Assembly: GCA_040385525.1 (NCBI GenBank)
Contig: JAZKHE010000009.1
Location: forward strand, 186,001 to 250,000
Length of the DNA stretch: 64,000 bases
Source: JAZKHE01 sp040385525
GTDB lineage: Bacteria; Bacteroidota; Bacteroidia; UBA4408
Direction: 5' to 3'
The position numbers and the translations under genes are program-made. This document shows, piece after piece, positions 1-8,422 of this stretch. The notes beneath the pieces are model-generated. The model searched no databases, was not told the DNA's origin, and saw nothing but the letters and a program-made list of their open reading frames with translations. Each line of letters opens with the position of its first letter. Position 1 is the first letter of the stretch.

Positions 1-1129
1 GATACAAGCCAAACGCAACTTTCATTTTTCCCGTATCAACTTGTGCTTTCAATTCTTCCATACCTTTTATGCCACTAACAAAGCCAATTCTTTTGTCAGT
101 TTTTAAATCGTGAATATCTAAAATAGGCGATAAAATTTTATTGGTAAGTATAGCTGCGTCTAATGTTCCAACAGGATTATCGGTATGATAACTTCCTTTT
201 TTTGCATTTAAGGAATACCAATTTCCTTCTAAATACATACTAAAATTATGCAATTTATTAGCTCTGTATATCTCAGTACCTTTTTTTTCAACTTCAAAAC
301 TTTCAGAAAGTTTTTTTATAAATTCTTCAGTACTTAATCCATTTATATCTTTAACTACACGATTAAAATCAAAAATTTTTAATTGATTTTCTGGAAAAAA
401 TATACCCATGTAATAATTGTAACCTTCTTCGCCTGTGTAATTTTTATTTTTCTCTCTACGTGATTTTCCTAATAATGCTGATGAAGCAGAGCGATGATGC
501 CCATCGGCAATATAAATGGCAGGCATTTTCTCGAACTCATTTTGAATTGCATCACACGTTTTTTTATCAAATATTGGCCAAAGTGTATGTCTAATTTTAT
601 CTGTAGTTGTAAAATCGTATTCGGCTTTTTGTTTTATTATTTCGTTAATACTTTCTTCAATGCGCTGATTGTTAGGAAACGAAAATAAAACAGGTTCGGC
701 ATTAAAATCACAAACTTCTAAATATTCTTTTAGTTTTTCTTCGCGTTCAGTAAGTGTTTGTTCGTGAATTTTAATTGTGCCATTATCATAGTCGTCAATA
801 CTTATTATGGCTATGATTCCAATAAAAGAAAGATTATCTTTTCTTTGTTGATAGATGTAGTAACCTGCTTGTTCGTCTTGTAACAAATAGCCTTGTTTTA
901 CAAAATCATCAAAAGCTAATTTTGTTTTTTTTAAACGTTCAGCACTTCCAGGTTTTGTTTTTTTTCCGTCGTAAAAATCGGGATTAATTACATGCAGAAA
1001 CGTGTAAGGATTTTCCATTAACTTAAGCTTAAGCTCTGGACTTTTATATCCATCAACTGCTCGTGATGCAACTAAACTAACTTTATCAATTGTTGGTCGG
1101 ATAGCTTTAAAAGGAAGAACTTTAGCCAT
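1..1129 (-). CDS. DUF1015 family protein (3' end outside window)
   Basis: Starts at the ATG at 1129 and runs off the left edge, so about 376 residues are visible. The N-terminus MAKVLPFKAIRPT and the later segments YIADGHHRS and HEQTLTEREEKL are typical of the DUF1015 family, a conserved protein of unknown biochemical activity. In many Bacteroidota it is encoded immediately after the serine biosynthesis genes. The ATG lies two bases after the serA stop, so it is almost certainly the third gene of a serC-serA-DUF1015 operon. The motif GHHR in the middle looks like a possible catalytic or metal-binding patch, but that is inference. The family call is firm; the function is unknown. Confidence 0.85.
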   Translation of the reverse strand, partial: MAKVLPFKAIRPTIDKVSLVASRAVDGYKSPELKLKLMENPYTFLHVINPDFYDGKKTKPGSAERLKKTKLAFDDFVKQGYLLQDEQAGYYIYQQRKDNLSFIGIIAIISIDDYDNGTIKIHEQTLTEREEKLKEYLEVCDFNAEPVLFSFPNNQRIEESINEIIKQKAEYDFTTTDKIRHTLWPIFDKKTCDAIQNEFEKMPAIYIADGHHRSASSALLGKSRREKNKNYTGEEGYNYYMGIFFPENQLKIFDFNRVVKDINGLSTEEFIKKLSESFEVEKKGTEIYRANKLHNFSMYLEGNWYSLNAKKGSYHTDNPVGTLDAAILTNKILSPILDIHDLKTDKRIGFVSGIKGMEELKAQVDTGKMKVAFGLY

Positions 1130-1131
1130 TG

Positions 1132-2079
1132 TTATTCAAAAAAATGAATTATTTTTTCTGCTAATTCAATTCCAATTCTTTCTTGTGCTTCTTCGGTTGC
1201 AGCTCCAATGTGTGGCGTTAATGAAATTTTTGGATGCGTAAGCAAAGCATTGTTTGGCGTTGGTTCATTTTCAAAAACATCTAGTGCAGCATGTGCAATT
1301 TGTCCGCTATTTAAGCCTTCAATTAAATCATTTTCATCAATAACACCGCCTCTTGCACAGTTTACTAAAATAACTCCTTTTTTCATGTTAGTTATCTCTT
1401 TTGCAGTAATTACTTTTCCACCAGGAACGTGCAAGGTTATAAAATCTGAATTCGCAATTAATTCTTCAATTGGCGAAGTATTTAATTTTACACTTATTTT
1501 TTGTCCGTTAATTAATAATTCAATAGTTGCTTCTTTAATAAATGGATCGGATGCAATAACTTTCATTCCTAATCCAAAAGCAATTTTTGCAACTGCTTGT
1601 CCAATTCTACCAAAACCAATTATTCCAATTGTTTTGCCAGAAAGTTCAGTTCCTTTAGCAAAATTCTTTTTTAGTTTGTCAAATTCAGTAGTTCCAACAA
1701 CGGGCATTTTACGATTTGAATCGTATAAAAAACGTACTGAGTTAAAAAGATGCGCGAATACTAATTCCGCTACCGAATGCGACGATGCCGCTGGTGTATT
1801 TACTACTTGAATATTTTTAGTTTTCGCGTACTCAACTTCAATATTATCCATGCCAACGCCACCTCTGCCAATTAATTTAATGCCATTGCAATTATCAATA
1901 ATTTCTTTGGTAATTTTTGTAGCACTTCTAACGGTAATGGCTATGTATTTCTTTTTATTGATTACTTCTACTAATTTATCTTGCGGAACTTTTTCTGTAT
2001 CAACAATAAAACCAGCCTCTTCCAGCAAGTTTTTTCCTTGGTCATCAATACCGTCGTTGGCTAATATTCTTTTTAACAT
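1132..2079 (-). CDS. serA: D-3-phosphoglycerate dehydrogenase
   Basis: NAD-dependent oxidation of 3-phosphoglycerate to 3-phosphohydroxypyruvate, the first step of serine synthesis, in the cytosol. The 315 residues form a D-isomer-specific 2-hydroxyacid dehydrogenase. The nucleotide-binding motif GFGRIG is at about 155-160. The catalytic set is R243 (CARGGVID), E272 (DVFENEP) and H290 (TPHIGAA). It stops right after the catalytic core, so it is the short type without a C-terminal ACT domain. Feedback inhibition by serine through ACT is therefore not expected. It lies 9 bp downstream of serC and 2 bp upstream of the DUF1015 gene, all on the minus strand. Other hydroxyacid dehydrogenases share the fold, but the serC context makes SerA the natural reading. 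Confidence 0.93.
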   Translation of the reverse strand: MLKRILANDGIDDQGKNLLEEAGFIVDTEKVPQDKLVEVINKKKYIAITVRSATKITKEIIDNCNGIKLIGRGGVGMDNIEVEYAKTKNIQVVNTPAASSHSVAELVFAHLFNSVRFLYDSNRKMPVVGTTEFDKLKKNFAKGTELSGKTIGIIGFGRIGQAVAKIAFGLGMKVIASDPFIKEATIELLINGQKISVKLNTSPIEELIANSDFITLHVPGGKVITAKEITNMKKGVILVNCARGGVIDENDLIEGLNSGQIAHAALDVFENEPTPNNALLTHPKISLTPHIGAATEEAQERIGIELAEKIIHFFE

Positions 2080-2088
2080 GATTATTTT

Positions 2089-3165
2089 TTAAGCAAATTT
2101 ATTTTCAAATTCTTTCATAACATCCACCAACACTTTTACGCTATCAAGCGGTAATGCATTGTATAACGATGCTCTGTAACCGCCAACATCTCTATGTCCT
2201 GGTAAACCGCTAATGTTTGCACTTTTCCAAAGTTTATCAAATTCTGGTTCTAATTCTGGTTTGTTTAACAAGAAACATACGTTCATATTAGAGCGATCTT
2301 CTTTTGCAGCTGTGCCAACAAACATTGAGTTTCTATCTATTTCTGCGTAAAGTGTATTTGCTTTTTCTTGGTTAATTTTTTCAATCCACTCAACACCGCC
2401 ATTGTTTTTTAACCATTTTAGTGTAAGCATTGTTACATAAATTGGAAATACTGGAGGAGTGTTGTACATTGATTCTCCTTTTATGTGCACACGATAATCG
2501 AGCATAGAAAGCATTTGGCGTTCTACTTTTCCTAAAATATCGTTTTTAACCATTACCATTGTTGCACCAGCTGGGCCCATATTTTTTTGTGCTCCTGCGT
2601 AAATTAAATCAAATTTAGAAGCATCAACTTTGCGAGAAAAAATATCGCTACTCATATCGCAAACTAAAGGAATAGGGCAGTTTGTAGGAAACTCTTTAAA
2701 TTGAGTTCCGTATATAGTGTTGTTTGATGTGATGTGTAAATAATCAGCATCAGTAGGTATTTCAAAGTTTTTAGGAATGTAGCTAAACTTTTTGTCTTCA
2801 GAACTTGCAATAACTTTTGTGTTACCAATAATTTTAGATTCTTTTATTGCTTTGCTCGCCCAAACACCAGTGTTAACGTATGCAGCAGTTCCGTTATTTC
2901 TTAATAAATTATAAGGAACCATTGCAAATTGAGTGCTTGCACCGCCACCTAAATAAATTACAGAATATTCGTTTCCAACATTAAATAAATCTTTTACTAA
3001 TTGCATGGCTTCGTCCATTACTGCCACGTAATCTTTACTACGATGAGAAATTTCGAGTAATGAAAGATTTAAGTTGTTAAAATTTAAACACGATTCGGAA
3101 GCTTGTTTTAGGACTTCGGCAGGTAAAATTCCAGGACCTGCACTAAAATTGTGAACCTTAGTCAT
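2089..3165 (-). CDS. serC: Phosphoserine aminotransferase
   Basis: PLP-dependent class V aminotransferase converting 3-phosphohydroxypyruvate and glutamate to phosphoserine and 2-oxoglutarate. The 358 residues match the usual SerC length. The N-terminus carries HNFSAGPGILP, a SerC signature. The PLP-binding lysine is K194 in AGAQKNMGPAG, and GHRDVGGYRASLYNA near the C-terminus is the conserved substrate-binding segment. It is the first gene of the serC-serA-DUF1015 operon. On the minus strand TAAATTCG at 3183-3190 is a 7/8 match to the Bacteroidota -7 element and could be its promoter, though no clear -33 TTG was found. The same enzyme can also serve pyridoxine synthesis in some bacteria. Confidence 0.96.
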   Translation of the reverse strand: MTKVHNFSAGPGILPAEVLKQASESCLNFNNLNLSLLEISHRSKDYVAVMDEAMQLVKDLFNVGNEYSVIYLGGGASTQFAMVPYNLLRNNGTAAYVNTGVWASKAIKESKIIGNTKVIASSEDKKFSYIPKNFEIPTDADYLHITSNNTIYGTQFKEFPTNCPIPLVCDMSSDIFSRKVDASKFDLIYAGAQKNMGPAGATMVMVKNDILGKVERQMLSMLDYRVHIKGESMYNTPPVFPIYVTMLTLKWLKNNGGVEWIEKINQEKANTLYAEIDRNSMFVGTAAKEDRSNMNVCFLLNKPELEPEFDKLWKSANISGLPGHRDVGGYRASLYNALPLDSVKVLVDVMKEFENKFA

Positions 3166-3293
3166 AAAGAAATATTTTTACTCGAATTTAGGCAATAATT
3201 TTTATTTGAATGAAATTCTTTTTTAACAAACGCTCTAATTACTCCAAATTACAATGTTAATGCTTGTTTTAAACCTAATTTGAGTTTATTTAC

Positions 3294-3370
3294 TGACGGA
3301 AATTAATTAAATTCCGTCAACTAACTGACGGAAACTTATAAAATTGCGTCAATTTATTGACGGAAATTGA
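3294..3370. promoter_or_regulatory. Cluster of TGACGGAA / TTCCGTCA boxes
   Basis: Five copies of a short box lie in 77 bp: TGACGGAA at 3294-3301, its inverse TTCCGTCA at 3312-3319, TGACGGAA at 3326-3333, a degenerate inverse TGCGTCAA at 3345-3352, and TGACGGAA at 3358-3365. The first two form an inverted repeat with arms TGACGGAA/TTCCGTCA. The last two form a second, weaker one. The last copy overlaps the -33 element of the promoter for the downstream ATPase gene, so the cluster reads as an operator array. The binding protein is not known. Confidence 0.65.
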
Positions 3371-3386
3371 TTTTTTTGTATCTTTG
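3357..3386 (+). promoter_or_regulatory. Promoter of the DUF4143-type ATPase gene
   Basis: TTG at 3357-3359, a 19-bp spacer, then TATCTTTG at 3379-3386. The second part is a perfect match to the Bacteroidota -7 consensus TAnnTTTG at the expected spacing. Transcription would start near 3392, about 12 nt before the ATG at 3405. The -33 TTG is the first three bases of the last TTGACGGAA box. Confidence 0.7.
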
Positions 3387-3404
3387 TTTTGTAAATAGTA
3401 GAAA

Positions 3405-4535
3405 ATGATTGTAAAGCGTAATCAAGAAGAACTGATTTTAAAAAGCTTAAAACCTAATAAAGTATTGGTTTTACTTGGCGCACGTCGTGTTGGCAAAACG
3501 CAAATATTAAATAACATAATTGATAGTGCAAACGAGAAAGTTATATTTTTAAATGGCGACGATATAGAAACGCACAATTTGTTAGAAGTAAGAAGTACTG
3601 CAAACTACAAACGTTTGTTGGGCGACTGTAAACTTTTAATAATTGACGAAGCGCAAGAAATAAACGATATAGGCAAGAAATTAAAATTGATGGTTGATAC
3701 CATAAAAGAGCTTAAAATAATAGTTTCTGGTTCATCAGCTTTTGAAATTAATAATCAAGTTGGGGAGCCTTTGGTTGGACGAATGACAACTTTTTATATT
3801 TATCCATTAGCGCAATTAGAGTACGCAACTATTGAAAACGCAATAGAAACCAAAAGCAATTTAGAAGAGCGTTTGGTGTTTGGTTCGTATCCTGAATTGT
3901 TGCACTTGAGTAATCAACAACAAAAAATTTCGTATTTAAAAGATTTAGTGAATTCGTATTTATTAAAAGATATTTTATCGTTTGAAGGCATAAAAAAACG
4001 CGATACAATTTTAGCTTTGCTTCAAAAACTAGCGTTTAGAACTGGGTATGAAGTTTCGTTAGAAGCATTAGGAAAAGAGCTTCAAATAAGCAAAAACACA
4101 GTAGAAAAATACCTCGACTTATTTAAAAAAGTATTTATTGTGTATAGCGAAAAAGGTTTTAGTCGAAATCGCGACAACGAAATTACTAAAATGAAAAAGT
4201 GGTATTTTTTTGACAACGGAATTCGCAATGCATTGATAAGTAATTTTAGTGGATTGAATTTACGACAAGATGTTGGGCAGCTTTGGGAAAATTATTTGAA
4301 TTCGGAACGCGAAAAATTAGTTCACTACAAACAATTAAATGTAGATAGCTATTTTTGGCGAACGCACCAACAACAAGAAATAGATCGCATTGAAGAAAAA
4401 AACACGAGTTTAAACGCTTACGAATATAAGTGGGGAAAAGAAAAAGCAAAAGTACCTACTCAATTTGCTTCAGCTTATCCAAAAGCAAAATTTACGATTA
4501 TAAATCAACAAAATTATTTAGATTTTATTCTGTAA
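3405..4535 (+). CDS. ATP-binding protein, AAA_14/DUF4143 type
   Basis: 376 residues. Walker A GARRVGKT is at 25-32 and Walker B LLIIDEAQE at about 77-85, followed by VSGSSAFE, a typical sensor segment. The C-terminal third carries the DUF4143 region with WENYLNSE, then EIDRIEE and YEYKWGKEK. That E-x-K pattern resembles a PD-(D/E)xK nuclease core and is seen in this family. These proteins are very common and often multicopy in Bacteroidota and archaea; their role is not settled, and links to defence or mobile DNA have been suggested. The gene stands alone between minus-strand genes and has its own strong promoter with repeated operator boxes. A simple chromosomal housekeeping role looks less likely than an accessory one. 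Confidence 0.85.
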   Translation: MIVKRNQEELILKSLKPNKVLVLLGARRVGKTQILNNIIDSANEKVIFLNGDDIETHNLLEVRSTANYKRLLGDCKLLIIDEAQEINDIGKKLKLMVDTIKELKIIVSGSSAFEINNQVGEPLVGRMTTFYIYPLAQLEYATIENAIETKSNLEERLVFGSYPELLHLSNQQQKISYLKDLVNSYLLKDILSFEGIKKRDTILALLQKLAFRTGYEVSLEALGKELQISKNTVEKYLDLFKKVFIVYSEKGFSRNRDNEITKMKKWYFFDNGIRNALISNFSGLNLRQDVGQLWENYLNSEREKLVHYKQLNVDSYFWRTHQQQEIDRIEEKNTSLNAYEYKWGKEKAKVPTQFASAYPKAKFTIINQQNYLDFIL

Positions 4536-4543
4536 ATAAAAAA

Positions 4544-5458
4544 TTATTTTTTCTGTAAATCAGTAGGATTTACAGTATTTTTGGTTGGGTCGTTGTAAAG
4601 TTTATCGTTGGTAGATTTTGCGTTTCTTGCATCATAATCTTCTTTAAACGTTAGTTTACCTTTTTTAAGAATAAATGCGTTGTAAGTCATGTCAGGACCG
4701 TAAAACTGATATTGACCTTTTAAGTTTTCGTTTTTAGGAACTAAATTGTCCATTACAAATGCATTTTCTTTTTCATGAAATTTTAACGAAGCGCTTATTT
4801 CTGCGGAGTACTCCATTATGTATCTGCGATAGCTTTGATTTTTTACTTTAAATAAATTTTCGCCAAAGCGTACTTGTTTATCTTTTGTAAAATAAAGCAC
4901 ATCAATTATTTTTTTTCTAGATAAAGAATTGTTCCAATCTAAGCCCAGTAAATAATAATAGGTTTTCTTTTTTGTTTTATTTTCAACTAACTTATAATAA
5001 TGCGCGCCATACCAGTTTTCGTTGGTTAAGCTTGCGTTTTCTGGTCTTTTTAGTTCGGCAGATTTATCGTTTAACCAAATTAGTAATGTGTTTTCATTTG
5101 GTTTAGGAGTGTATAAAATGCAACCAAAATATTCGTAATTATTGTTGTTGTGTTTTAATTCCCAGTTAAAAATTTTCACTTTTTTGTCGTGCGAATTTAA
5201 TATAGAAATTGTAGTAAGCGAATCAAATGCATAATGCAATGCACTGGGTTGTTCTAAAGTTGTTTGCAGTAAGCTTGTAAATGCAACATTAGCAGTAATT
5301 CTGTCGGCTTCTTTGGTTTCGTTAAGTATTTTTTTACTTAGTTGTAAAAGTTCTGTTTCATTTTTTTTAAAATAAGCTAATTCGTTTTCACTTAGTTTGC
5401 TTTGCGCAAAAGCGAGTTGACTTAGAATTAAAAAAAGGAATAAAAAACGTGTAAACAT
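4544..5458 (-). CDS. Secreted protein of unknown function
   Basis: 304 residues starting with a clear signal peptide (MFTRFLFLFLILSQLAFAQS, cleavage after about residue 18), so it is exported to the periplasm or outer membrane. The mature part is rich in lysine, asparagine and aromatic residues and has no motif I recognise. The centre has alternating hydrophobic/polar stretches that suggest beta structure, and the tail is polar and probably disordered. It ends 9 bp from the convergent ATPase gene and starts just below the ferredoxin terminator, so it is probably a single-gene unit. Function unknown. Confidence 0.75.
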   Translation of the reverse strand: MFTRFLFLFLILSQLAFAQSKLSENELAYFKKNETELLQLSKKILNETKEADRITANVAFTSLLQTTLEQPSALHYAFDSLTTISILNSHDKKVKIFNWELKHNNNNYEYFGCILYTPKPNENTLLIWLNDKSAELKRPENASLTNENWYGAHYYKLVENKTKKKTYYYLLGLDWNNSLSRKKIIDVLYFTKDKQVRFGENLFKVKNQSYRRYIMEYSAEISASLKFHEKENAFVMDNLVPKNENLKGQYQFYGPDMTYNAFILKKGKLTFKEDYDARNAKSTNDKLYNDPTKNTVNPTDLQKK

Positions 5459-5473
5459 AGCATCAAATATACT

Positions 5474-5508
5474 AAAAAAGCCGCTCTGTGTAGAACGGCT
5501 TTTTATTC
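5474..5508 (-). terminator. Intrinsic terminator after the ferredoxin gene
   Basis: AAAAAGCCG (5475-5483) pairs with CGGCTTTTT (5496-5504), with a short extended stem TCT/AGA around a GTGT loop and T/A runs on both sides. It lies 16 bp beyond the ferredoxin stop. The flanking runs would let it work in either direction. Confidence 0.8.
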
Positions 5509-5523
5509 GATTTAGTATTTATA

Positions 5524-5871
5524 CTAAACGTGCATAAAACTTTTCTTTTTTAACAAGAAATCTTTTTCTTCACGATTGTCTTCATCGTCAACGCAGCAAT
5601 CTACTGGGCAAACAGCTGCACATTGTGGTTCGTCGTGAAAACCAACACACTCAGTACATTTATCTGTTACAATATAGTAAGTATCCATAGATTTTGGAGT
5701 TTGCGGATTTTCTGCGTCTAAATTAACGCCGCTTAATAGCGTAACACTTCCTTTTAATGAAGTGCCATCAGCCATTCTCCATTCGTTACCACCTTCGTAA
5801 ATTGCATTGTTAGGACACTCTGGCTCGCATGCGCCACAGTTTATACACTCGTCTGTAATTTTAATTGCCAT
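5524..5871 (-). CDS. 4Fe-4S dicluster ferredoxin
   Basis: Small cytosolic electron carrier of 115 residues. The first cluster motif is C9-x2-C12-x2-C15-x3-C19 (CINCGACEPECP). The second uses C72-x2-C75-x8-C84-x3-C88 (CTECVGFHDEPQCAAVCP), with extra cysteines at 92-93. The insertion between the second and third cysteine of cluster 2 and the C-terminal extension are typical of the Alvin/YfhL-like ferredoxins. It is divergently transcribed from an acyl-CoA reductase gene across a 65-bp region with facing promoters. This neighbour pair recurs in Bacteroidota, so the ferredoxin may serve that enzyme, though this is inference. Confidence 0.9.
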   Translation of the reverse strand: MAIKITDECINCGACEPECPNNAIYEGGNEWRMADGTSLKGSVTLLSGVNLDAENPQTPKSMDTYYIVTDKCTECVGFHDEPQCAAVCPVDCCVDDEDNREEKDFLLKKKSFMHV

Positions 5872-5936
5872 CTTTTATTGATATATTTATTTAGTTTTGC
5901 AAATAATTCTACAAAGATAATAAAAATTGATTTATA
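5872..5936. promoter_or_regulatory. Divergent promoter region, ferredoxin / acyl-CoA reductase
   Basis: Plus strand: TAGTTTTG at 5892-5899 matches TAnnTTTG and would start transcription near 5905 for the reductase gene. Minus strand: CAAAGATA at 5912-5919 reads TATCTTTG and would serve the ferredoxin gene. The two -7 elements are only 12 bp apart, so the polymerases would compete and the two genes are probably inversely or jointly controlled. The -33 elements are weak on both sides. Confidence 0.6.
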
Positions 5937-7001
5937 ATGATATTGAAACAACGTATTGCTGATTTTGTTGTGTTGGGCAAGTTTATAGAGCAATTTAGTC
6001 AAAAGCAAAAAAATAATGCTTTAAATGAGTTAAATGATTTGTTTTACGATTCGTTTGAAGAATTAATACACAGAAGCAAAGTTTTTAACGGTTGGTTTAC
6101 CGAGCAAAATGTTCGCAAATCGTTGGGCGGAATTTCGTTTTTATTAAAAGAAAATGAATTAAATGCTTGGGCAGATTTTTATAAATTAAATGACGAAAAT
6201 AAATCGGAAAAAGTTGTTGGTGTAATAATGGCGGGCAATATTCCTTTAGTTGGTTTTCACGATTTTTTATGTGTGCTAATTTCGGGCAACAAAATTAAAA
6301 TGAAGTTGGCTAGCGACGATAATAAGTTGTTTCCTGCCGTTATTGAAGTGTTAAAAAAAATAAATAGCGCTTGGAATGATAAAATACAGATTGTTGAGGG
6401 AATGCTAAAAGATGCAGATGCTATGATTGCAACTGGAAGCAACAATTCCGCACGTTACTTTGATTATTATTTTGGAAAGTATCCACACATTATTCGTAAA
6501 AACAGAAATTCAGTTGCTGTTTTAGAGGGTAACGAAACAGAAGAGCAGTTAGCAAAATTAGGCGAAGATATTTTTTCATACTTTGGTTTAGGATGTAGAA
6601 ATGTCTCTAAGCTTTTTGTGCCAAAAAATTACGATTTAAATAAAGTTTTTTCCGCTTTATTTTCTCATCAAGAAATTGTAAACCATAATAAATACGCCAA
6701 TAATTATGATTACAATAAAACAGTTTATTTATTGAATAATATAGATTTAATAGAAAACGGATTTATACTTTTTAAGCAAGACACAAGCTATACATCGCCA
6801 GTAGCTGTTTTGTTTTATGAATATTATGATTCTACTGATGAATTAGTAATGCGATTAGAAAACGACAAAGAGCAAATACAATGCGTAGTAAGCAATTGCG
6901 CGGCTATAAAAAACAAAGTTAATTTTGGCGATGCACAACTACCTGGTTTGTTTGATTATGCTGATGGGGTAGACCTGATGCGGTTTTTGATTGGAGTGTA
7001 G
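5937..7001 (+). CDS. Acyl-CoA reductase (LuxC-like)
   Basis: 354 residues of the acyl-CoA reductase family related to LuxC, which reduces acyl-CoA to aldehyde with NADPH. The diagnostic stretch is VVGVIMAGNIPLVGFHDF at about residues 91-108, followed by the nucleotide-binding region and GLGCRNVSKLFVP around 218-230, whose cysteine fits the acyl-thioester site of the family. The C-terminus QLPGLFDYADGVDLMRFL is typical of the Bacteroidota members. It faces the ferredoxin gene. No luxA/B/D partner is near, so bioluminescence is not implied. The physiological substrate is unknown. Confidence 0.85.
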   Translation: MILKQRIADFVVLGKFIEQFSQKQKNNALNELNDLFYDSFEELIHRSKVFNGWFTEQNVRKSLGGISFLLKENELNAWADFYKLNDENKSEKVVGVIMAGNIPLVGFHDFLCVLISGNKIKMKLASDDNKLFPAVIEVLKKINSAWNDKIQIVEGMLKDADAMIATGSNNSARYFDYYFGKYPHIIRKNRNSVAVLEGNETEEQLAKLGEDIFSYFGLGCRNVSKLFVPKNYDLNKVFSALFSHQEIVNHNKYANNYDYNKTVYLLNNIDLIENGFILFKQDTSYTSPVAVLFYEYYDSTDELVMRLENDKEQIQCVVSNCAAIKNKVNFGDAQLPGLFDYADGVDLMRFLIGV

Positions 7002-7004
7002 ATT

Positions 7005-7142
7005 TTATTTGTTTTTACTATTTCGAAACCATGTTTTAAATACTAAATATACTTTTCTTTTTGCAAACAAATAGGCAACAAAAGGAGTGAGTGAAAATAT
7101 ATTTTTAACAGTTTTTAGAAAGAACAAGTCTTCAATTAACCA
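7005..7142 (-). pseudogene. Possible 3' remnant of a disrupted gene
   Basis: A 45-codon open stretch ends at the stop at 7005-7007. It has no ATG and is closed upstream by a stop at 7143-7145. The translation (WLIEDLFFLKTVKN, then SLTPFVAYLFAKRKV and LVFKTWFRNSKNK) is amphipathic and basic with codon use like the neighbours, as expected for the C-terminus of a real protein such as a membrane-associated transferase. It begins exactly where a short CTAAG...GTTAGTGG element ends, suggesting that insertion of the neighbouring unit cut off the 5' part. No family assignment is possible. Confidence 0.3.
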
Positions 7143-7174
7143 CTAACTCAGTTTTTTTGCAAACTGCTCTTAGT
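7140..7174 (-). repeat. Short element resembling the cassette spacers
   Basis: Read on the minus strand it begins CTAAGAGCAGTTTGCAAAA and ends GTTAGTGG. The two ends resemble those of the elements at 56991-57086 and 60460-60592 (CTAACAGCACATTTGC ... GTTAGCGG), but only about 15 bp separates them. It lies 19 bp after the stop of the GAF histidine kinase gene. It may be a minimal or internally deleted copy; similarity was judged by eye. Confidence 0.4.
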
Positions 7175-7192
7175 CGAAATTATTTATTATTT

Positions 7193-8368
7193 CTACTTTC
7201 TATTTTCAAACATTGGCAACTCAATCGTAAATATTGTTCCTTTGTCTTTACCTTTACTTTTTACTTTTACGTTTCCTCCGTGACTTTCTGCAATTTCCTT
7301 AGCTATCCATAAACCAAGTCCTGTAGACACTTCATTACCTGTCGGTATGGAACTCAGCTTACTAAACCGCTTAAAAGCATTATTCATATCTTCAATCGTC
7401 ATTCCTTGCCCGTTATCTTTTACTTCTAAAATCACCTTTTTGTCTTTTTTTTCTAAAACTACTGTAATATTTTTGCCAATTGGCGAGTATTTTATAGCAT
7501 TACTTAAAAAATTATCTATCAGTTCTGATAATCTTGTTTTATCTCCATTAACATATATATTCGCTTCTACTGAACCTTCAATTTTTTGCTGTTTTTTTGC
7601 AGCTAACACCTTATTAGTTGAAATTACCCTGTTAGTAAGTGCAGAAATATCAAAAGACTCAAATTTATAAATTACACCTAATGATGAATTTTTAGCATAC
7701 GTTAAAAAACTATCTACTGCTTGCATGCTTTTATCGGCAGCAAATTTTATCATACCCCACACTTGTTCTATCTCATCAGGATTTCCTTTTTTTTCTTTTA
7801 TAATATCTATTAAAGCTGGTATGTTGCAAACTGCACTTCGGACATCGTGAGTTATCATATAAGCCATTTTATTTTGTGAATTTATTGCCAAACGAGCCAT
7901 TAGACGTAATTCTAACTGCTCAATCACAACATAGGCTAAATCTTCTAATATCTGTTGTTCAGTAGTATTTAGGGTTCTTGGTTTTTTGTCAAGAACGCAA
8001 AGCGTCCCCAAGTTGAAACCGTCAGACGTTGTTAAAGGAACTGCTGCATAAAATCTTAATCCAAATTCACTTGTTACTAATGAATTTCTAAGTGTTCTCG
8101 GGTCTTTTAGAGCATTTTCTACAATATAAAAATCTTTAGAATAAATCGCTGATGCACATAGACCATCTTCTCTTTGTATTTGCTGAACATTCAAGCCAAA
8201 TGATGACTTAAACCAAATCCTATCAGTATCAACTAAAGAAACAATAGCAATTGGTACGTTTAATAACTTTGCTACTAATTTTACTATGCGGTCGTATGTT
8301 CCATCTGGCGGGGTATCCAAGATGTCATACTTCCTTAGTGTTTCTATTCTTTTTATCTCTGTTTTCAT
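7193..8368 (-). CDS. GAF-domain sensor histidine kinase
   Basis: Cytosolic sensor kinase of 391 residues with no membrane segment. An N-terminal GAF domain spans about 20-160 and contains LVDTDRIWFKSSFGL and DGLCASAIYS, the form found in GAF kinases of the 'FKSSxGL' group. The phosphoacceptor segment is AYMITHDVRSAVCNI, a HisKA relative in which HDVRS replaces the usual HExRxP. The ATPase domain follows with the N-box DNFLSNAIKYS, G1 DNGQGM and G2 GLGLWIAKEIAESHGG. No response regulator gene is adjacent, so it is an orphan. The ligand of the GAF domain cannot be read from sequence. Confidence 0.9.
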   Translation of the reverse strand: MKTEIKRIETLRKYDILDTPPDGTYDRIVKLVAKLLNVPIAIVSLVDTDRIWFKSSFGLNVQQIQREDGLCASAIYSKDFYIVENALKDPRTLRNSLVTSEFGLRFYAAVPLTTSDGFNLGTLCVLDKKPRTLNTTEQQILEDLAYVVIEQLELRLMARLAINSQNKMAYMITHDVRSAVCNIPALIDIIKEKKGNPDEIEQVWGMIKFAADKSMQAVDSFLTYAKNSSLGVIYKFESFDISALTNRVISTNKVLAAKKQQKIEGSVEANIYVNGDKTRLSELIDNFLSNAIKYSPIGKNITVVLEKKDKKVILEVKDNGQGMTIEDMNNAFKRFSKLSSIPTGNEVSTGLGLWIAKEIAESHGGNVKVKSKGKDKGTIFTIELPMFENRK

Positions 8369-8394
8369 TTAATTATTATCGGATAATTATTTAT

Positions 8395-8422
8395 CAAATA
8401 TAATCTTTTTACTCAATTACAA
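8395..8422 (-). promoter_or_regulatory. Promoter of the GAF histidine kinase gene
   Basis: On the minus strand TATATTTG (8395-8402) matches TAnnTTTG, with TTG (8420-8422) 17 bp upstream. It overlaps the 3' end of the pentapeptide gene. About 30 bp around it (AAAAGATTATATTTG, then ATCCGATAA) closely match the region upstream of the hypothetical gene at 41163-41714. Confidence 0.6.

Noticed and set aside
494..688. 64-codon open frame on the plus strand
   Set aside because: Antisense to the conserved DUF1015 gene and low-complexity, Phe/Cys-rich.
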